This document shows positions 50,523-59,371 of a DNA stretch of 64,000 bases, piece by piece. Within the stretch, counting starts at the first letter, position 1; each line of letters starts with the position of its first letter. The position numbers were made by a program, and so were the translations under genes. Source of the DNA: Pikeienuella litoralis (GTDB lineage Bacteria; Pseudomonadota; Alphaproteobacteria; Rhodobacterales; Rhodobacteraceae); contig NZ_JBBHER010000005.1 of the NCBI RefSeq assembly GCF_037646705.1, positions 248,001 through 312,000 on the forward strand. Direction: 5' to 3'. The notes under the pieces are model-generated. The model was not told where the DNA came from and ran no database searches. It saw only the letters and a list, made by a program, of their open reading frames with translations.

Positions 50523-50861
50523 TCAGAGCAGCGCGGCGCGCGCCGCGGCGTCCCAGCCGATGAAGAGCGCGCCCCCGGCTTCGATCACCGGCCGCTTGAT
50601 CAGCGCGGGATGGGCGATGAGCGCGCCGCGCGCGCCGGCGCCCTCCGCGGCTTCGCGCTCGGCGGCGCTCAGCCCGCGCCAGGTGGCGGAGCGCCGGTTG
50701 ATGAGCGCGGCGGCGCCGGCCCCGGCGAGCCAGCGGTCGATATCCGCCTCGCCCGCCTCGGCGCGGATGTCGATGAAGGCGGTCTCGCGCCCGGCGGCGC
50801 TCAACTCCTTCAGCGCCTTCCGGCATGTGTCGCAATTCTTGAGGCCGAAAAGCCGGATCAT
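50523..50861 (-). CDS. ArsC/Spx-like (YffB type) thioredoxin-fold protein
   Basis: The 112-residue protein has the CDTCRKALKEL active-site segment (C-x2-C) near the N-terminus and LIKRPVIEAGG near the C-terminus, as in the YffB/ArsC family. True arsenate reductases have C-x5-R chemistry; the C-x2-C form points to a redox or glutathione-related role. It starts one base after the stop of the HAD gene, so the two are coupled. Confidence 0.85.
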   Translation of the reverse strand: MIRLFGLKNCDTCRKALKELSAAGRETAFIDIRAEAGEADIDRWLAGAGAAALINRRSATWRGLSAAEREAAEGAGARGALIAHPALIKRPVIEAGGALFIGWDAAARAALL

Positions 50862-50862
50862 G

Positions 50863-51519
50863 TCATCGCTCCCGCACGCGCGTCAGAAATTCGGTGAGAT
50901 CGGCGGTCGCGGCGTCGGCGCGCGCGTCCGGCTCCGGCTCGGCTTCGTCGGTGACCCAGAGGGTCCGCATCCCGAGTTCGCGCGGCGCGGCGAGGTTGCG
51001 GAGGTCGTCCTCCACCATCACCGCCCCCTGCGGGGCGAGCCCGTCGGCGGCGAACACCCGCTCGAAGGCCGCGCGTTCGGGTTTCGGCCGATAGCCCGCG
51101 TCCTCCACCCCGTAGCGCGCGTCGAAAACGCCGGTCAGCCCGCGCGCGGCGAGCACCTGATCGGCGTGGCCGCGCGAGCCGTTGGTGTAGACGATCTTGC
51201 GGCCGGGCAACGCCGCGATGGCGTCGGCGAGCGCCGCGTCCTTCGTGAGCGCGGAGAGGTCGATGTCGTGAACGTCGTCGAGGAAGGGCGTGGGATCGAC
51301 GCCGTGCACCTCCATGAGCCCGGAGAGCGTGGTGCCGTAGCGCCGCCAATATTCGCGCCGGAGCCGTTGCGCCTCGGCCTCGTCGACGCCGACCGTCCGC
51401 ATGACGAAGGCCGTCATCTTCACGACGATTTGCTCGAAGAGAAGGGCGGAAGGCGGATAGAGCGTGTTGTCGAGGTCGAAGACCCATGCATGCGCGGTGC
51501 GGAAAAGCATGTGAGGCAT
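50863..51519 (-). CDS. HAD-superfamily hydrolase, pyrimidine 5'-nucleotidase type
   Basis: The 218-residue protein has the HAD motif I FDLDNTLYPP, motif II in VYTNGSRGHAD, a Lys in YRPKPERAAFE and the acidic motif MVEDDLRN. This matches the bacterial and yeast Sdt1-like pyrimidine 5'-nucleotidases, which dephosphorylate UMP or CMP. Two ATGs (51519 and 51510) are possible starts and neither has a clear ribosome binding site. It is followed by the ArsC-like gene. Confidence 0.82.
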   Translation of the reverse strand: MPHMLFRTAHAWVFDLDNTLYPPSALLFEQIVVKMTAFVMRTVGVDEAEAQRLRREYWRRYGTTLSGLMEVHGVDPTPFLDDVHDIDLSALTKDAALADAIAALPGRKIVYTNGSRGHADQVLAARGLTGVFDARYGVEDAGYRPKPERAAFERVFAADGLAPQGAVMVEDDLRNLAAPRELGMRTLWVTDEAEPEPDARADAATADLTEFLTRVRER

Positions 51520-51567
51520 GGGAGGGTCATATCGGATAACCTCACGCGGAGGCAATGGAGAGGCGCG

Positions 51568-52407
51568 ATGGCGGCGAAATCTGACTGGAAAGGCGCGCTC
51601 GGGGAGAACTGGGCGCGGCTGACGGATGTGATGGGGCCGCTGCTCGGCCCGTTCGGCGACGCGGCGATCGCGGCGCTCGGCGCGATCGAGGGGCGGCGCG
51701 TCCTCGATCTCGGCTGCGGCGCCGGCGCGAGCACGTTCAAGCTGGCGCGCCTCGGCGCGCGGGCGATCGGCGTCGACGTCTCGCCGGATCTGATCGCCCA
51801 TGCGCTGGCGCGGCGGAACGCGGAATGCGGCCCGGCGCGCATGGCCGAGTTCCGGTGCGCGGATGCGGCCGAGGCGACCTTCGACGCGCCGCTGGAGGGG
51901 CTCTTCTCCCAGTTCGGGGCGATGTTCTTCGACGAGCCCGTGGCGGCGTACGCGCATCTCCGGCGGGCGATGGCGCCGGGCGCGCCGCTCGCCATCGCCT
52001 GCTGGCGGACGCCGCGGGAAAACGAATGGGCGACGCTGGCGCTGAACGCGGCCAAGCCGCACCTGCCGCCCGCGCCGCCGGCCGACCGGCGCGCGCCGGG
52101 CCCGTTCGCGTGGTCCGAGCCGGAGGAGAGCTTCGCGCCGATCCTGACGGAGGCCGGGTGGCGGGACGTCGCCTGGGCGCCTGTCGATCGGCGGGTCCGG
52201 CTCGGCGCGGGGATGGCGGACGACCCGGTCGAGGCCGCGGTGCGCTTCGCGCTCGAGATCGGGCCGCTGGCCAGCCGGCTGAAGGACCTGCCGGCGGCGA
52301 CGCTGGAGCGCGTCGAGACGGCGGTGCGCGCGGCGATGACCGAGCGCGCCGCCGCCGGCGAGGTCGAGGCGGCGGCGGCCGGTTGGGTGGTCACGGCGCG
52401 CGCCTGA
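51568..52407 (+). CDS. Class I SAM-dependent methyltransferase
   Basis: The 279-residue protein has the SAM-binding motif I VLDLGCGAGAS near residue 50, with GVDVSPDLI and the acidic loop FRCADAAE after it. The substrate is unknown. The later part resembles small-molecule methyltransferases of the Methyltransf_11/25 group. GGAGAGG lies before the ATG. It is divergent from the HAD gene and convergent with msrB. Confidence 0.82.
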   Translation: MAAKSDWKGALGENWARLTDVMGPLLGPFGDAAIAALGAIEGRRVLDLGCGAGASTFKLARLGARAIGVDVSPDLIAHALARRNAECGPARMAEFRCADAAEATFDAPLEGLFSQFGAMFFDEPVAAYAHLRRAMAPGAPLAIACWRTPRENEWATLALNAAKPHLPPAPPADRRAPGPFAWSEPEESFAPILTEAGWRDVAWAPVDRRVRLGAGMADDPVEAAVRFALEIGPLASRLKDLPAATLERVETAVRAAMTERAAAGEVEAAAAGWVVTARA

Positions 52408-52441
52408 TCTGACGCGCCGGACCCGACGTCCGGTCGGGGGC

Positions 52442-52843
52442 TTAGCTCTCGGCGCCGTCGGGGTCGAAGGCCATCGCCACGCCGTTCATGCAATAGCGGA
52501 GCCCGGTCTCGGTCGGCCCGTCGGGGAAGACGTGGCCGAGATGCGCGTCGCAGCGCGCGCAGATGATTTCGGTCCGCCGCATGGAGTGGGAGGTGTCCTC
52601 CTTCTCCTCGACCGCCGTCGGCGCGAGCGGCTGGTCGAAGCTGGGCCAGCCGCAGGTGCTCTCGAATTTCGCTTCGGCGTCGAAGAGGGGCGCGCCGCAG
52701 CAGGTGCAGCGAAAGGTGCCCGGCGCTTTCGGGAAGTCGTTATGGGAGCCCGGCCGCTCGGTGCCGGCCCGGCGCGTGACTTCGTAGGCTTCGGGGCTGA
52801 GTTGCGCCCGCCATTCGGCGTCTGTTTTCACGATCTTGCTCAT
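52442..52843 (-). CDS. msrB: Peptide-methionine (R)-S-oxide reductase
   Basis: The 133-residue MsrB repairs oxidised methionine in proteins. The zinc cysteines are in CTCCGAPLF and CARCDAHLGHVF, and the catalytic Cys in GLRYCMNGVAM. ATG 52843 was chosen for the GGAG 9 bases upstream; 52861 is also open. The protein has no signal peptide, so it acts in the cytoplasm. Confidence 0.95.
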   Translation of the reverse strand: MSKIVKTDAEWRAQLSPEAYEVTRRAGTERPGSHNDFPKAPGTFRCTCCGAPLFDAEAKFESTCGWPSFDQPLAPTAVEEKEDTSHSMRRTEIICARCDAHLGHVFPDGPTETGLRYCMNGVAMAFDPDGAES

Positions 52844-52940
52844 TTCCGATTTCTCCGGCACGGCGTCATCATGTGCGTGTCGGAGCCTCTATAAGGCATC
52901 GGACGGACGGGCGAAACACCCTGAGCGGGAGGCGGAGGCG

Positions 52941-53702
52941 ATGATGATCCTTGCGCGCGGCGGCCTCGCGGCGCGGCTGGCGAGCGACGACGCCGACCTG
53001 AAGGCGGCGCAGAGGCTTCGCTATTCCGGTTTCGTCGCCGGGCGGGGCGCGGCGGCGCAAGGCGCGCGCGCGGCGGGGCTCGACGCCGACCGTCTGGACC
53101 GGATCTGCGCGCATATGCTGGTCGAGGACAGGGCGACGGGCGCGCTGATCTGCTGTTTCCGGATGCTGCCGCTCCGGTCCGGGGCGGAGATCGGCCGGTC
53201 CTATTCGGCGCAGTTCTACGATCTGGCCGGGCTTCGCGCCTATCCGGCGCCGATGATCGAGATCGGGCGGTTCTGCGTCCATGAGGCCTGGCGCAGAGAG
53301 CCGGGGGTGATCCGGCTCGCATGGATGGCGCTCGCCGCCCATGTCGAGGCGCGGGGCGCGGGCATGCTGTTCGGCTGCTCCAGCTTCGAGGGGATCGACG
53401 CGGGCGCCTATACGGACGCGTTCGCGCTCCTGAAGGCGCGCCATCTCGCGCCGGCGCGGTGGCGGCCGCGGGCCAAGGCGCCGAAGGTCTTTCCCTTCGC
53501 CCGGCGCCTCCGGTCCCGCCGCCCGGAGATGAGGCGCGCGCTGATGACGATGCCGCCGCTCCTGCGGGCCTATCTGGCGATGGGCGGCTGGGTCTCGGAT
53601 CATGCGGTCGTGGACGAGGATCTCGGCACGCTGCATGTGTTCACCGGGCTGGAGGTCGCGCGGGCGGCGCGCATGCGGGCGCGGCTCCTGCGGGGCGGCT
53701 GA
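52941..53702 (+). CDS. olsB: Ornithine lipid N-acyltransferase OlsB-like (GNAT fold)
   Basis: The 253-residue protein matches the OlsB/hemolysin-like acyltransferases, which move a 3-hydroxyacyl chain from ACP to ornithine to make lyso-ornithine lipid. Typical segments are RLRYSGFV, LVEDRATGALICCFRMLPL, and MIEIGRFCVHEAWR, with LFGCSSFEGID near the core. The partner acyltransferase olsA is not next to it. GGAGG lies 6 bases before the ATG. Ornithine lipids are phosphorus-free membrane lipids common in alphaproteobacteria. Confidence 0.85.
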   Translation: MMILARGGLAARLASDDADLKAAQRLRYSGFVAGRGAAAQGARAAGLDADRLDRICAHMLVEDRATGALICCFRMLPLRSGAEIGRSYSAQFYDLAGLRAYPAPMIEIGRFCVHEAWRREPGVIRLAWMALAAHVEARGAGMLFGCSSFEGIDAGAYTDAFALLKARHLAPARWRPRAKAPKVFPFARRLRSRRPEMRRALMTMPPLLRAYLAMGGWVSDHAVVDEDLGTLHVFTGLEVARAARMRARLLRGG

Positions 53703-53705
53703 GCG

Positions 53706-55418
53706 TCACTCCCCGAGCGCGACGCCCTCGCGGCGGGGATCGGCGGCGCCGGTCAGGACCCCGTCCTCGATCCGCAGGATCGCGAGGCCGGAGTTCATGT
53801 TCCTGACGCGCGGCTCCAGCCCGAACGCGCGCATGTCGGCGGCGAGAGCGGCGGCGGCGGTTCCCTCCTCGAGATCGACGGCCGCGCCCGCCGCCGTGAC
53901 ATGGCCGAGCGCCGCGGCCTCGGCCGGGCTCATCCCCCAGTCGACCAGCCCGATCAGGGCGGCGGCGACATAGCCGATGATGCGCGAGCCGCCGGGAGAG
54001 CCGAGCGCGTAGGCGGGGCGCCCGCCCCGGAAGGCGATGGTCGGCGCCATGGACGAGCGCGGGCGCTTGCCGCCCTCGACGCGGTTGGCGACGGGGGCGC
54101 CGGCCGCCTCCGGCGCGAAGCTGAAATCGGTGAGCTCGTTGTTCAGAAGATAGCCGTTGGCCATCAGTCTGCCGCCAAAGCCGGTCTCGATCGTCGTCGT
54201 CATCGAGAGGATGTCGCCGGAGGCGTCGCGGATCACGATCTGGCTGGTGCCGGGGCGCTCGCGGCTGGCGTCGGGGGCGCGGAGCGCGCCTTCCTTCCAT
54301 GGCGGCCGGCCGGGGGCCGCCGCGCCGGCCCTCTCAGGGGAGATCAGCCTGGCGCGGGCCGCCATGTAATCCGGATCGAGCAACCCTTCGGGCAGGGCGG
54401 TGAAGTCGCTGTCGGCGATGTAGAGCCCGCGGTCGGCGAAGGCGAGCCGGGAGGCCTCGGCGTAGAGCCGCCAGGCGGCCGGGGTCGGCGCGGCGCCGAG
54501 ATCGTGATGGTCGAGCATCATCAGGATCTGCCCGACGGTCAGCGCGCCGGAGGAGGGCGGCCCCATGCCGCAGACCGTGAGGTCGCGGTAGGGATGGCAG
54601 ATCGCGGGGCGGGTCTTCACCTCATAGGCGGCGAGATCCGCCATGCTCAGGCGGCCCGGATTGATCGGCGCGGCGCGAACCGCGCGCACCACCGCTTCGG
54701 CGAGATCGCCGGCGTAGAAGGGCGCCGCGCCCTCGCTGGCGAAGCGGCGGAGCGTCTCGGCCAGCGCCGGATTCTTCAGCGTGTCGCCGGCGGCGAGCGG
54801 CGCGCCGCCGGGGGTGAAATAGGCCGCGGCGGCGGGGAAGGGCGCGAGGCTCTCCGCCGCTTCCGCGATCGAGGCCGCCAGCCGGGGCGAGACGGTGAAG
54901 CCGGTCTCGGCGAGGGCGATGGCCGGCGTCGCGAGGGCCGGAAGGGGGAGCGCGCCGTGGCGGTCATGGAGATATTGCAGAAGCGCCGGCGTCCCCGGCG
55001 CGCCGACCGACTTGCCGCCCGGAACCGCGGCGCGCCAGGCGAGGGGCGCGCCGTCCTCGTCGAGCCAGTAGTCCGGGCCGGCGGCGAGCGGCGCGGTCTC
55101 GCGGCCGTCATAGGTGGTCAGGCGCCGCGCCGCCGCGTCCCAGTAGAGCGCGAACGCGCCGCCGCCGAGGCCGGAGCTTTGCGGCTCGACCAGGGTCAGC
55201 ACGAGTTGCGCCGCGATGGCGGCGTCGGCGGCGGTCCCGCCCGCGGCCAGCATCGCGCGCCCGGCCTCGGCCGCGAGCGGATGCGCGGCGATGACCATGT
55301 AGCGCGCGGCCTCGGTCTCCGCCGCCGGCTGGACGGCGAAGGTCGTCTCGGGCTGCGGCGGCTGCTCCGCGAGCGCGGCGAAGGGGAGCGCGAGCGCGAG
55401 AAGGGCGGCGTATCTCAC
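53706..55418 (-). CDS. ggt: Gamma-glutamyltranspeptidase
   Basis: The 570-residue precursor has a signal peptide (MRYAALLALALPFAALA) and belongs to the self-cleaving Ntn hydrolases. The catalytic Thr follows the processing site in GTSQIVIRD. The oxyanion and substrate region is GLGGGAFALY at the front and the GSPGGSRIIGY loop near the end. It breaks down glutathione and gamma-glutamyl peptides in the periplasm. Its start overlaps the stop of the Ldh-like gene by 4 bases, so the two are coupled. Confidence 0.93.
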   Translation of the reverse strand: MRYAALLALALPFAALAEQPPQPETTFAVQPAAETEAARYMVIAAHPLAAEAGRAMLAAGGTAADAAIAAQLVLTLVEPQSSGLGGGAFALYWDAAARRLTTYDGRETAPLAAGPDYWLDEDGAPLAWRAAVPGGKSVGAPGTPALLQYLHDRHGALPLPALATPAIALAETGFTVSPRLAASIAEAAESLAPFPAAAAYFTPGGAPLAAGDTLKNPALAETLRRFASEGAAPFYAGDLAEAVVRAVRAAPINPGRLSMADLAAYEVKTRPAICHPYRDLTVCGMGPPSSGALTVGQILMMLDHHDLGAAPTPAAWRLYAEASRLAFADRGLYIADSDFTALPEGLLDPDYMAARARLISPERAGAAAPGRPPWKEGALRAPDASRERPGTSQIVIRDASGDILSMTTTIETGFGGRLMANGYLLNNELTDFSFAPEAAGAPVANRVEGGKRPRSSMAPTIAFRGGRPAYALGSPGGSRIIGYVAAALIGLVDWGMSPAEAAALGHVTAAGAAVDLEEGTAAAALAADMRAFGLEPRVRNMNSGLAILRIEDGVLTGAADPRREGVALGE

Positions 55419-56413
55419 GCGAGGTTCCGGATCTCGTCATAGAGCGTCGTGGGGATGAGCACGCCTTCGGCGGGCGTCCTGGCCCGCGTCTCGGCGCGCC
55501 GCGCGCCGGGAAGGCGTACGCCGGGCTCCTCCAGAAGCGCCTCGAACAGCCGCTCGCCATGCGCGGCGGCGTCGGCGCCGCCGAAGCGTTCCGGCGCGAA
55601 GGCGAGAATGAGCTGGCCGCCGATCGCGGGGCCGACGCCGTTATCCGCCGCTCCGGTTTCGAGCGAGGTGAGCTCGCCGATCAACGGGCCGGCGAGAAGA
55701 TCCACCATCAGCGCGATCGACGCGCCCTTGTAGCCGCCGAACGGCGATTGCGCGCCGGCGAGGATCGCGGCCGGGTCCGTCGTCGGCGCGCCGTCGGGGC
55801 CGATTCCGGCGCCCGGCGGCGCCTGATGGCCGTCGCGCGCGGCGATCGAGAGCTCGCCCCGCGCGGTCGTGGAGGACGCCTGATCGAAGATCATCGGCGG
55901 CTTTCCGACGCGGGGCCAGCCGAAGGCCATCGGATTGGTGCCGAACACGCGCCGCGTTCCGCCGGCGGCGTGGACATAGGGCGGCGAGGAGCAGACCGCC
56001 ATCGCCGCCAGCCCCTGATCGGTCAGCGTCTCCACCTCCAGCCAGAGCGCGGCGAAATGAAAGCAGCGCCGGATCGCCAGCGCGGCGACGCCGAACTCGC
56101 GGGCCGCGTCGGCGAGCGCGGGCAGGCCGGTCTCGTGGGCGCGGCAGGCGAAGCCGCGGTCGCCGTCCATGCGGATGACGGCGCCGTCGCGGGCGGTGAT
56201 CGTGGGCCGGGCGCGGCCGTTCGCCTTTCCGGAGCTGATCGCGAGAGCGTAGCCGGGCGTGCGGAACAGGCCGTGGGATTTGGCGCCGTCCCGCTCCGCC
56301 CGCCACATGGTGCGGGCGAGCGCGGCGGCGTTGGCGTCATCCGCCCCCGCGGCCCGAAGGGCGGCGAGGGCGAGGGTCGTCACTTCGTCAAGCGTGAGGC
56401 GGGTCTGGCTCAT
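55415..56413 (-). CDS. Ldh family NAD(P)-dependent oxidoreductase (malate/lactate or piperideine-carboxylate reductase type)
   Basis: The 332-residue protein belongs to the malate/L-lactate dehydrogenase (Ldh_2) family. The catalytic region FHFAALWLEV corresponds to the family HxG-x-x area, and VFGTNPMAFGWPR and FGGYKGASIALMVDLL are conserved motifs. In some relatives the product reduces delta-1-piperideine-2-carboxylate or related imines. Coupling to ggt suggests an amino-acid-related role. The His of the usual HSG catalytic motif is replaced in context by RCFHFA, so activity should be viewed with care. Confidence 0.78.
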   Translation of the reverse strand: MSQTRLTLDEVTTLALAALRAAGADDANAAALARTMWRAERDGAKSHGLFRTPGYALAISSGKANGRARPTITARDGAVIRMDGDRGFACRAHETGLPALADAAREFGVAALAIRRCFHFAALWLEVETLTDQGLAAMAVCSSPPYVHAAGGTRRVFGTNPMAFGWPRVGKPPMIFDQASSTTARGELSIAARDGHQAPPGAGIGPDGAPTTDPAAILAGAQSPFGGYKGASIALMVDLLAGPLIGELTSLETGAADNGVGPAIGGQLILAFAPERFGGADAAAHGERLFEALLEEPGVRLPGARRAETRARTPAEGVLIPTTLYDEIRNLA

Positions 56414-56462
56414 GGGGTCTCCTTCGCGGCGCGAAGAACCCTAGGCCCGGTTCCGCCCCGGC

Positions 56463-57311
56463 TCAACCTGCGTAGGCGACGACGTTCTGGCGCTGCTCGC
56501 CGAGGCCCTGCACGCCGAGGCGCATAACGTCCCCCGGCTTCAGCCAGCGCGGCGGCTTCATGCCCATGCCGACGCCTTCCGGCGTGCCGGTGGCGATGAT
56601 GTCGCCGGGCTGAAGCGCCATGAACCGCGACATGTAGCTGATGATCTCCCGCACCGAGAAGATCATGTCCGAGGTCGAGGAGTTCTGCATCATCTGGCCG
56701 GAGACCTCGCAGAAGACATCGAGGTTCTGCGGGTCGGCCACTTCATCGGCGGTCACCAGCCAGGGGCCGGTCGGGCCGAATGTAGGGGCGGATTTTCCCT
56801 TGATCCACTGGCCGCCGCGCTCGGTCTGGAAGTGCCGCTCGGAGACGTCGTTGATCGTGCAGTAGCCGGCGACGACCGACAGCGCGTCGGCCTCCGAGAC
56901 ATGCTCCACATGGGCGCCGATGACCACGCCGAGCTCGATCTCCCAGTCGGGCTTGATGCTGTCCTTGGGGATGATCACGTCGTCATAAGGCCCGCAGAGC
57001 GCGGAGGAGGCCTTGGAGAACAGGATCGGCTCCGCCGGGGTCTTCGCGCCGGTCTCGGCCGCGTGCTTGGCGTAATTCAGGCCGATGCAATAGAAATTCG
57101 GCGTCGTCGCGACGCAGGAGCCGATCCGGGCGGAGGCGTCGACCGCGGGAAGCGTGGAGAGATCGACGCTCCGAAGCTTGTCGATCGCGGCGAGCGAGAC
57201 GGTCTCGCCGGCGAAGTCCGCCGTCACGCCGCTCAGGTCGCGGATCACGCCATCGGCGTCGAGGGCGCCGGGTTTCTCCTGGCCCTTCGGCCCATGTCGC
57301 AGCAATTTCAT
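56463..57311 (-). CDS. Fumarylacetoacetate hydrolase (FAH) family protein
   Basis: The 282-residue protein has the FAH fold. The metal ligands lie in WEIELGVVIG (two Glu) and the nearby SKASSALCGP and NDVSERHFQ segments. The motif MALQPGDIIATGTPEGVG is typical. Members cleave C-C bonds or isomerise acylpyruvates in aromatic degradation. The substrate is unknown and no pathway genes are adjacent. AGGA lies about 10 bases before the ATG at 57311; the open frame beyond it is not coding. Confidence 0.88.
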   Translation of the reverse strand: MKLLRHGPKGQEKPGALDADGVIRDLSGVTADFAGETVSLAAIDKLRSVDLSTLPAVDASARIGSCVATTPNFYCIGLNYAKHAAETGAKTPAEPILFSKASSALCGPYDDVIIPKDSIKPDWEIELGVVIGAHVEHVSEADALSVVAGYCTINDVSERHFQTERGGQWIKGKSAPTFGPTGPWLVTADEVADPQNLDVFCEVSGQMMQNSSTSDMIFSVREIISYMSRFMALQPGDIIATGTPEGVGMGMKPPRWLKPGDVMRLGVQGLGEQRQNVVAYAG

Positions 57312-57476
57312 CAGCGCTGTCCTTCGTTTGATGTGGCGATGAGAGATTGTGCATAGTCGCTCCGCATCACACCGGCAAGGCGCGGGCGCGGGTTTGGCCA
57401 TGGCGGCATTGGTTCTGGACCGAATCTTAACCCGTGTTATCATTTTCCCGGACCCAGCGGATCGAGGAGAGAGTCC

Positions 57477-57755
57477 ATGCTGCGTTTCATTGCGGTTTCC
57501 GCCGCCGCCCTGCTCGCGTTCGGCGCGTCGGCGGACACCATCCCGGTTCATGACGAATCCGGCGCGGAGACGACGGTCGACATGGCGAAACTGGCCGGAT
57601 GCCGGATCATATTCGACAGCGCCGGCGCGCCGTTCGAGCTCTGCCGGATGAAAAAGGTCGAGCTGGCGCCGCCATCGTCGACGCGCGCCCGCCCGGGCCG
57701 CGCCGAGAAGATGGGCGACGACAAGGCCGATGTCGTCTATGTCAGGGCGAATTAG
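57477..57755 (+). CDS. Small secreted protein of unknown function
   Basis: The 92-residue product has a convincing signal peptide (MLRFIAVSAAALLAFGASA) and a mature part of about 73 residues with two cysteines (near residues 42 and 56) that could form a disulfide. GAGGAGAG is 9 bases before the ATG. I recognise no domain. It stands alone between a divergent FAH-family gene and the fatty-acid cluster. Confidence 0.7.
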   Translation: MLRFIAVSAAALLAFGASADTIPVHDESGAETTVDMAKLAGCRIIFDSAGAPFELCRMKKVELAPPSSTRARPGRAEKMGDDKADVVYVRAN

Positions 57756-58049
57756 CGGCGCCGCGTCGTTTTCGGGCGTCGGGGGCCGCGCCGGGCGGCG
57801 GGGCGCGCGATCGAAACGTCGCCGGCGGGCTGGCGCGCGGGAGGGGCCGCGCCGCCGCCTCGCGGTGAAAACCGCGGGGGCGCTGCGCGACTCGTGAGAC
57901 GGCGCGCCGAAACTTTTTACCCGCTTCCACCGAAAACCCGATAAGAGCGACGGCTGGCGCCCGGCGGACGAGACCCCGCCCGGCGGGGCGGACGCGGACG
58001 TGAGGCGAGACCGGGCCCGGTCCGGGCGAGGGGTGAGGGAGATGGATTC
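57756..58049. other. Intergenic region with a GAAA-tetraloop hairpin
   Basis: No gene is supported in these 294 bp. CGCGGT-GAAA-ACCGCG at 57861-57876 would form a stable stem with a GNRA loop, but no T-run follows, so it is not a classic terminator. A TAAGA at 57942-57946 resembles the -10 of Rhodobacter sigma-E promoters, but the matching TGATC is missing. Confidence 0.4.
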
Positions 58050-59369
58050 TTGAAAATCGCAGTCGTGGGATCGGGGGCCGCGGGTCTCGGCGCGGCGCTG
58101 GCCCTGTCGGACCGGCATGACGTGCTGCTGTTTGAAAAGGCGGACCGGTTCGGCGGCCACGCCAACACCGTGATCGCCGAGACGGAGGGCGAGCGCGTCG
58201 CGGTCGACACCGGGTTCATCGTCTATAACGACACCAACTACCCCAATCTTTCAGCCATGTTCGCCCATCTCGGCACGCCGACGAAAGCGTCGGACATGTC
58301 CTTCGGGTTTTCGCTGCAGGAAGGGCGGTTCGAATACGCCTGCGACAACCTGGACAAGATTTTCGCGCAGCGAAGGAACGTCTTCAACCCGCGGTTTCTG
58401 CTCGGTTTTCGCGACGTGATGCGGTTTGTGAAGCTGGCGCCGCGCGACCTCGCCTCCGGGGCGCTGTCCGGGCTGACCCTTGGCGAATGGCTGACGGAGC
58501 GCCGCTTCGGCGCCTGGTTCCGGGAGCGGTTCATCCTGCCGATGGGGAGCGCGATCTGGTCGACGCCGGCGGAGCGGATGCTGGCCTTTCCGGCGGCGAA
58601 TTTCGTCAGCTTCTTCGCCAATCACGACCTGTTCACCGGGCTCGCGGCGGCGATGCAATGGCGAACGGTGGCCGGCGGCGCGCAGGTCTATGTCGGCGAG
58701 ATCGTCGCCCGCCTGTCCGGCCGCGCGCGAAAGAACGTCGACGTCGTCGCGGCGCGCCGGGTCGGCGCCCGGGTCGAGCTTCGGTTCGCCGATGGCTCCG
58801 AGGGGCTCTTCGATCATGTGGTCTTCGCCGGGCACGCGCCGGAGACCGCGGCGCTGATAACCGACCAGGACCCGGAGGAGCGGGCGCTTCTCGGCGCGTT
58901 CCACACCACGCGAAACCGCGCGGTGCTGCACCGCGACCCGAGCATGATGCCGCGGCGCCGGAAGGTCTGGTCGTCATGGTCGATGCTGTTCGAGGGCGAT
59001 GCGGGCGGCGCGGCGGGGCAGCCGGTCACGCTCACCTATTGGATGAATCGGCTTCAGGGCCTATCTGTAAAGGAGAATTACTTCGTCACCCTGAACGGCG
59101 CCCGCGAGCCTGATCCCGCGCTCACGGTCGCGGCCTTCGACTATGCGCATCCCTGCTATGACGAGGCGGCCTTCGCCGCGCAGGCGCGGATGGACGAGAT
59201 TCAGGGGCGGGGCGGATACTGGTACGCCGGGGCGTGGCTCGGCTGGGGCTTCCACGAGGATGCGGTGAAATCCGGCCTTCGGGTCACGGAGGCGTTGGAC
59301 GCGCGGCCCGTCTGGGCGCGCGATCTCGGCCCGTCGCTCACCCGGGAGTTCGACGTGGCGGCGGAGTGA
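58050..59369 (+). CDS. FAD-dependent oxidoreductase (amine oxidase/desaturase-like) of the cfa cluster
   Basis: The 439-residue flavoprotein starts with the Rossmann motif IAVVGSGAAGLGAALAL, so the TTG at 58050 is the start; GGGAGA lies upstream. FGGHANTV and DTGFIVYND are typical of proteins encoded beside DUF1365 and cyclopropane fatty acid synthase. In Rhodobacter sphaeroides a similar gene is in the sigma-E/ChrR singlet-oxygen regulon (from memory). It probably oxidises or desaturates methylated fatty acyl chains. It is 2 bp from the next gene. Confidence 0.82.
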   Translation: MKIAVVGSGAAGLGAALALSDRHDVLLFEKADRFGGHANTVIAETEGERVAVDTGFIVYNDTNYPNLSAMFAHLGTPTKASDMSFGFSLQEGRFEYACDNLDKIFAQRRNVFNPRFLLGFRDVMRFVKLAPRDLASGALSGLTLGEWLTERRFGAWFRERFILPMGSAIWSTPAERMLAFPAANFVSFFANHDLFTGLAAAMQWRTVAGGAQVYVGEIVARLSGRARKNVDVVAARRVGARVELRFADGSEGLFDHVVFAGHAPETAALITDQDPEERALLGAFHTTRNRAVLHRDPSMMPRRRKVWSSWSMLFEGDAGGAAGQPVTLTYWMNRLQGLSVKENYFVTLNGAREPDPALTVAAFDYAHPCYDEAAFAAQARMDEIQGRGGYWYAGAWLGWGFHEDAVKSGLRVTEALDARPVWARDLGPSLTREFDVAAE

Positions 59370-59371
59370 CC

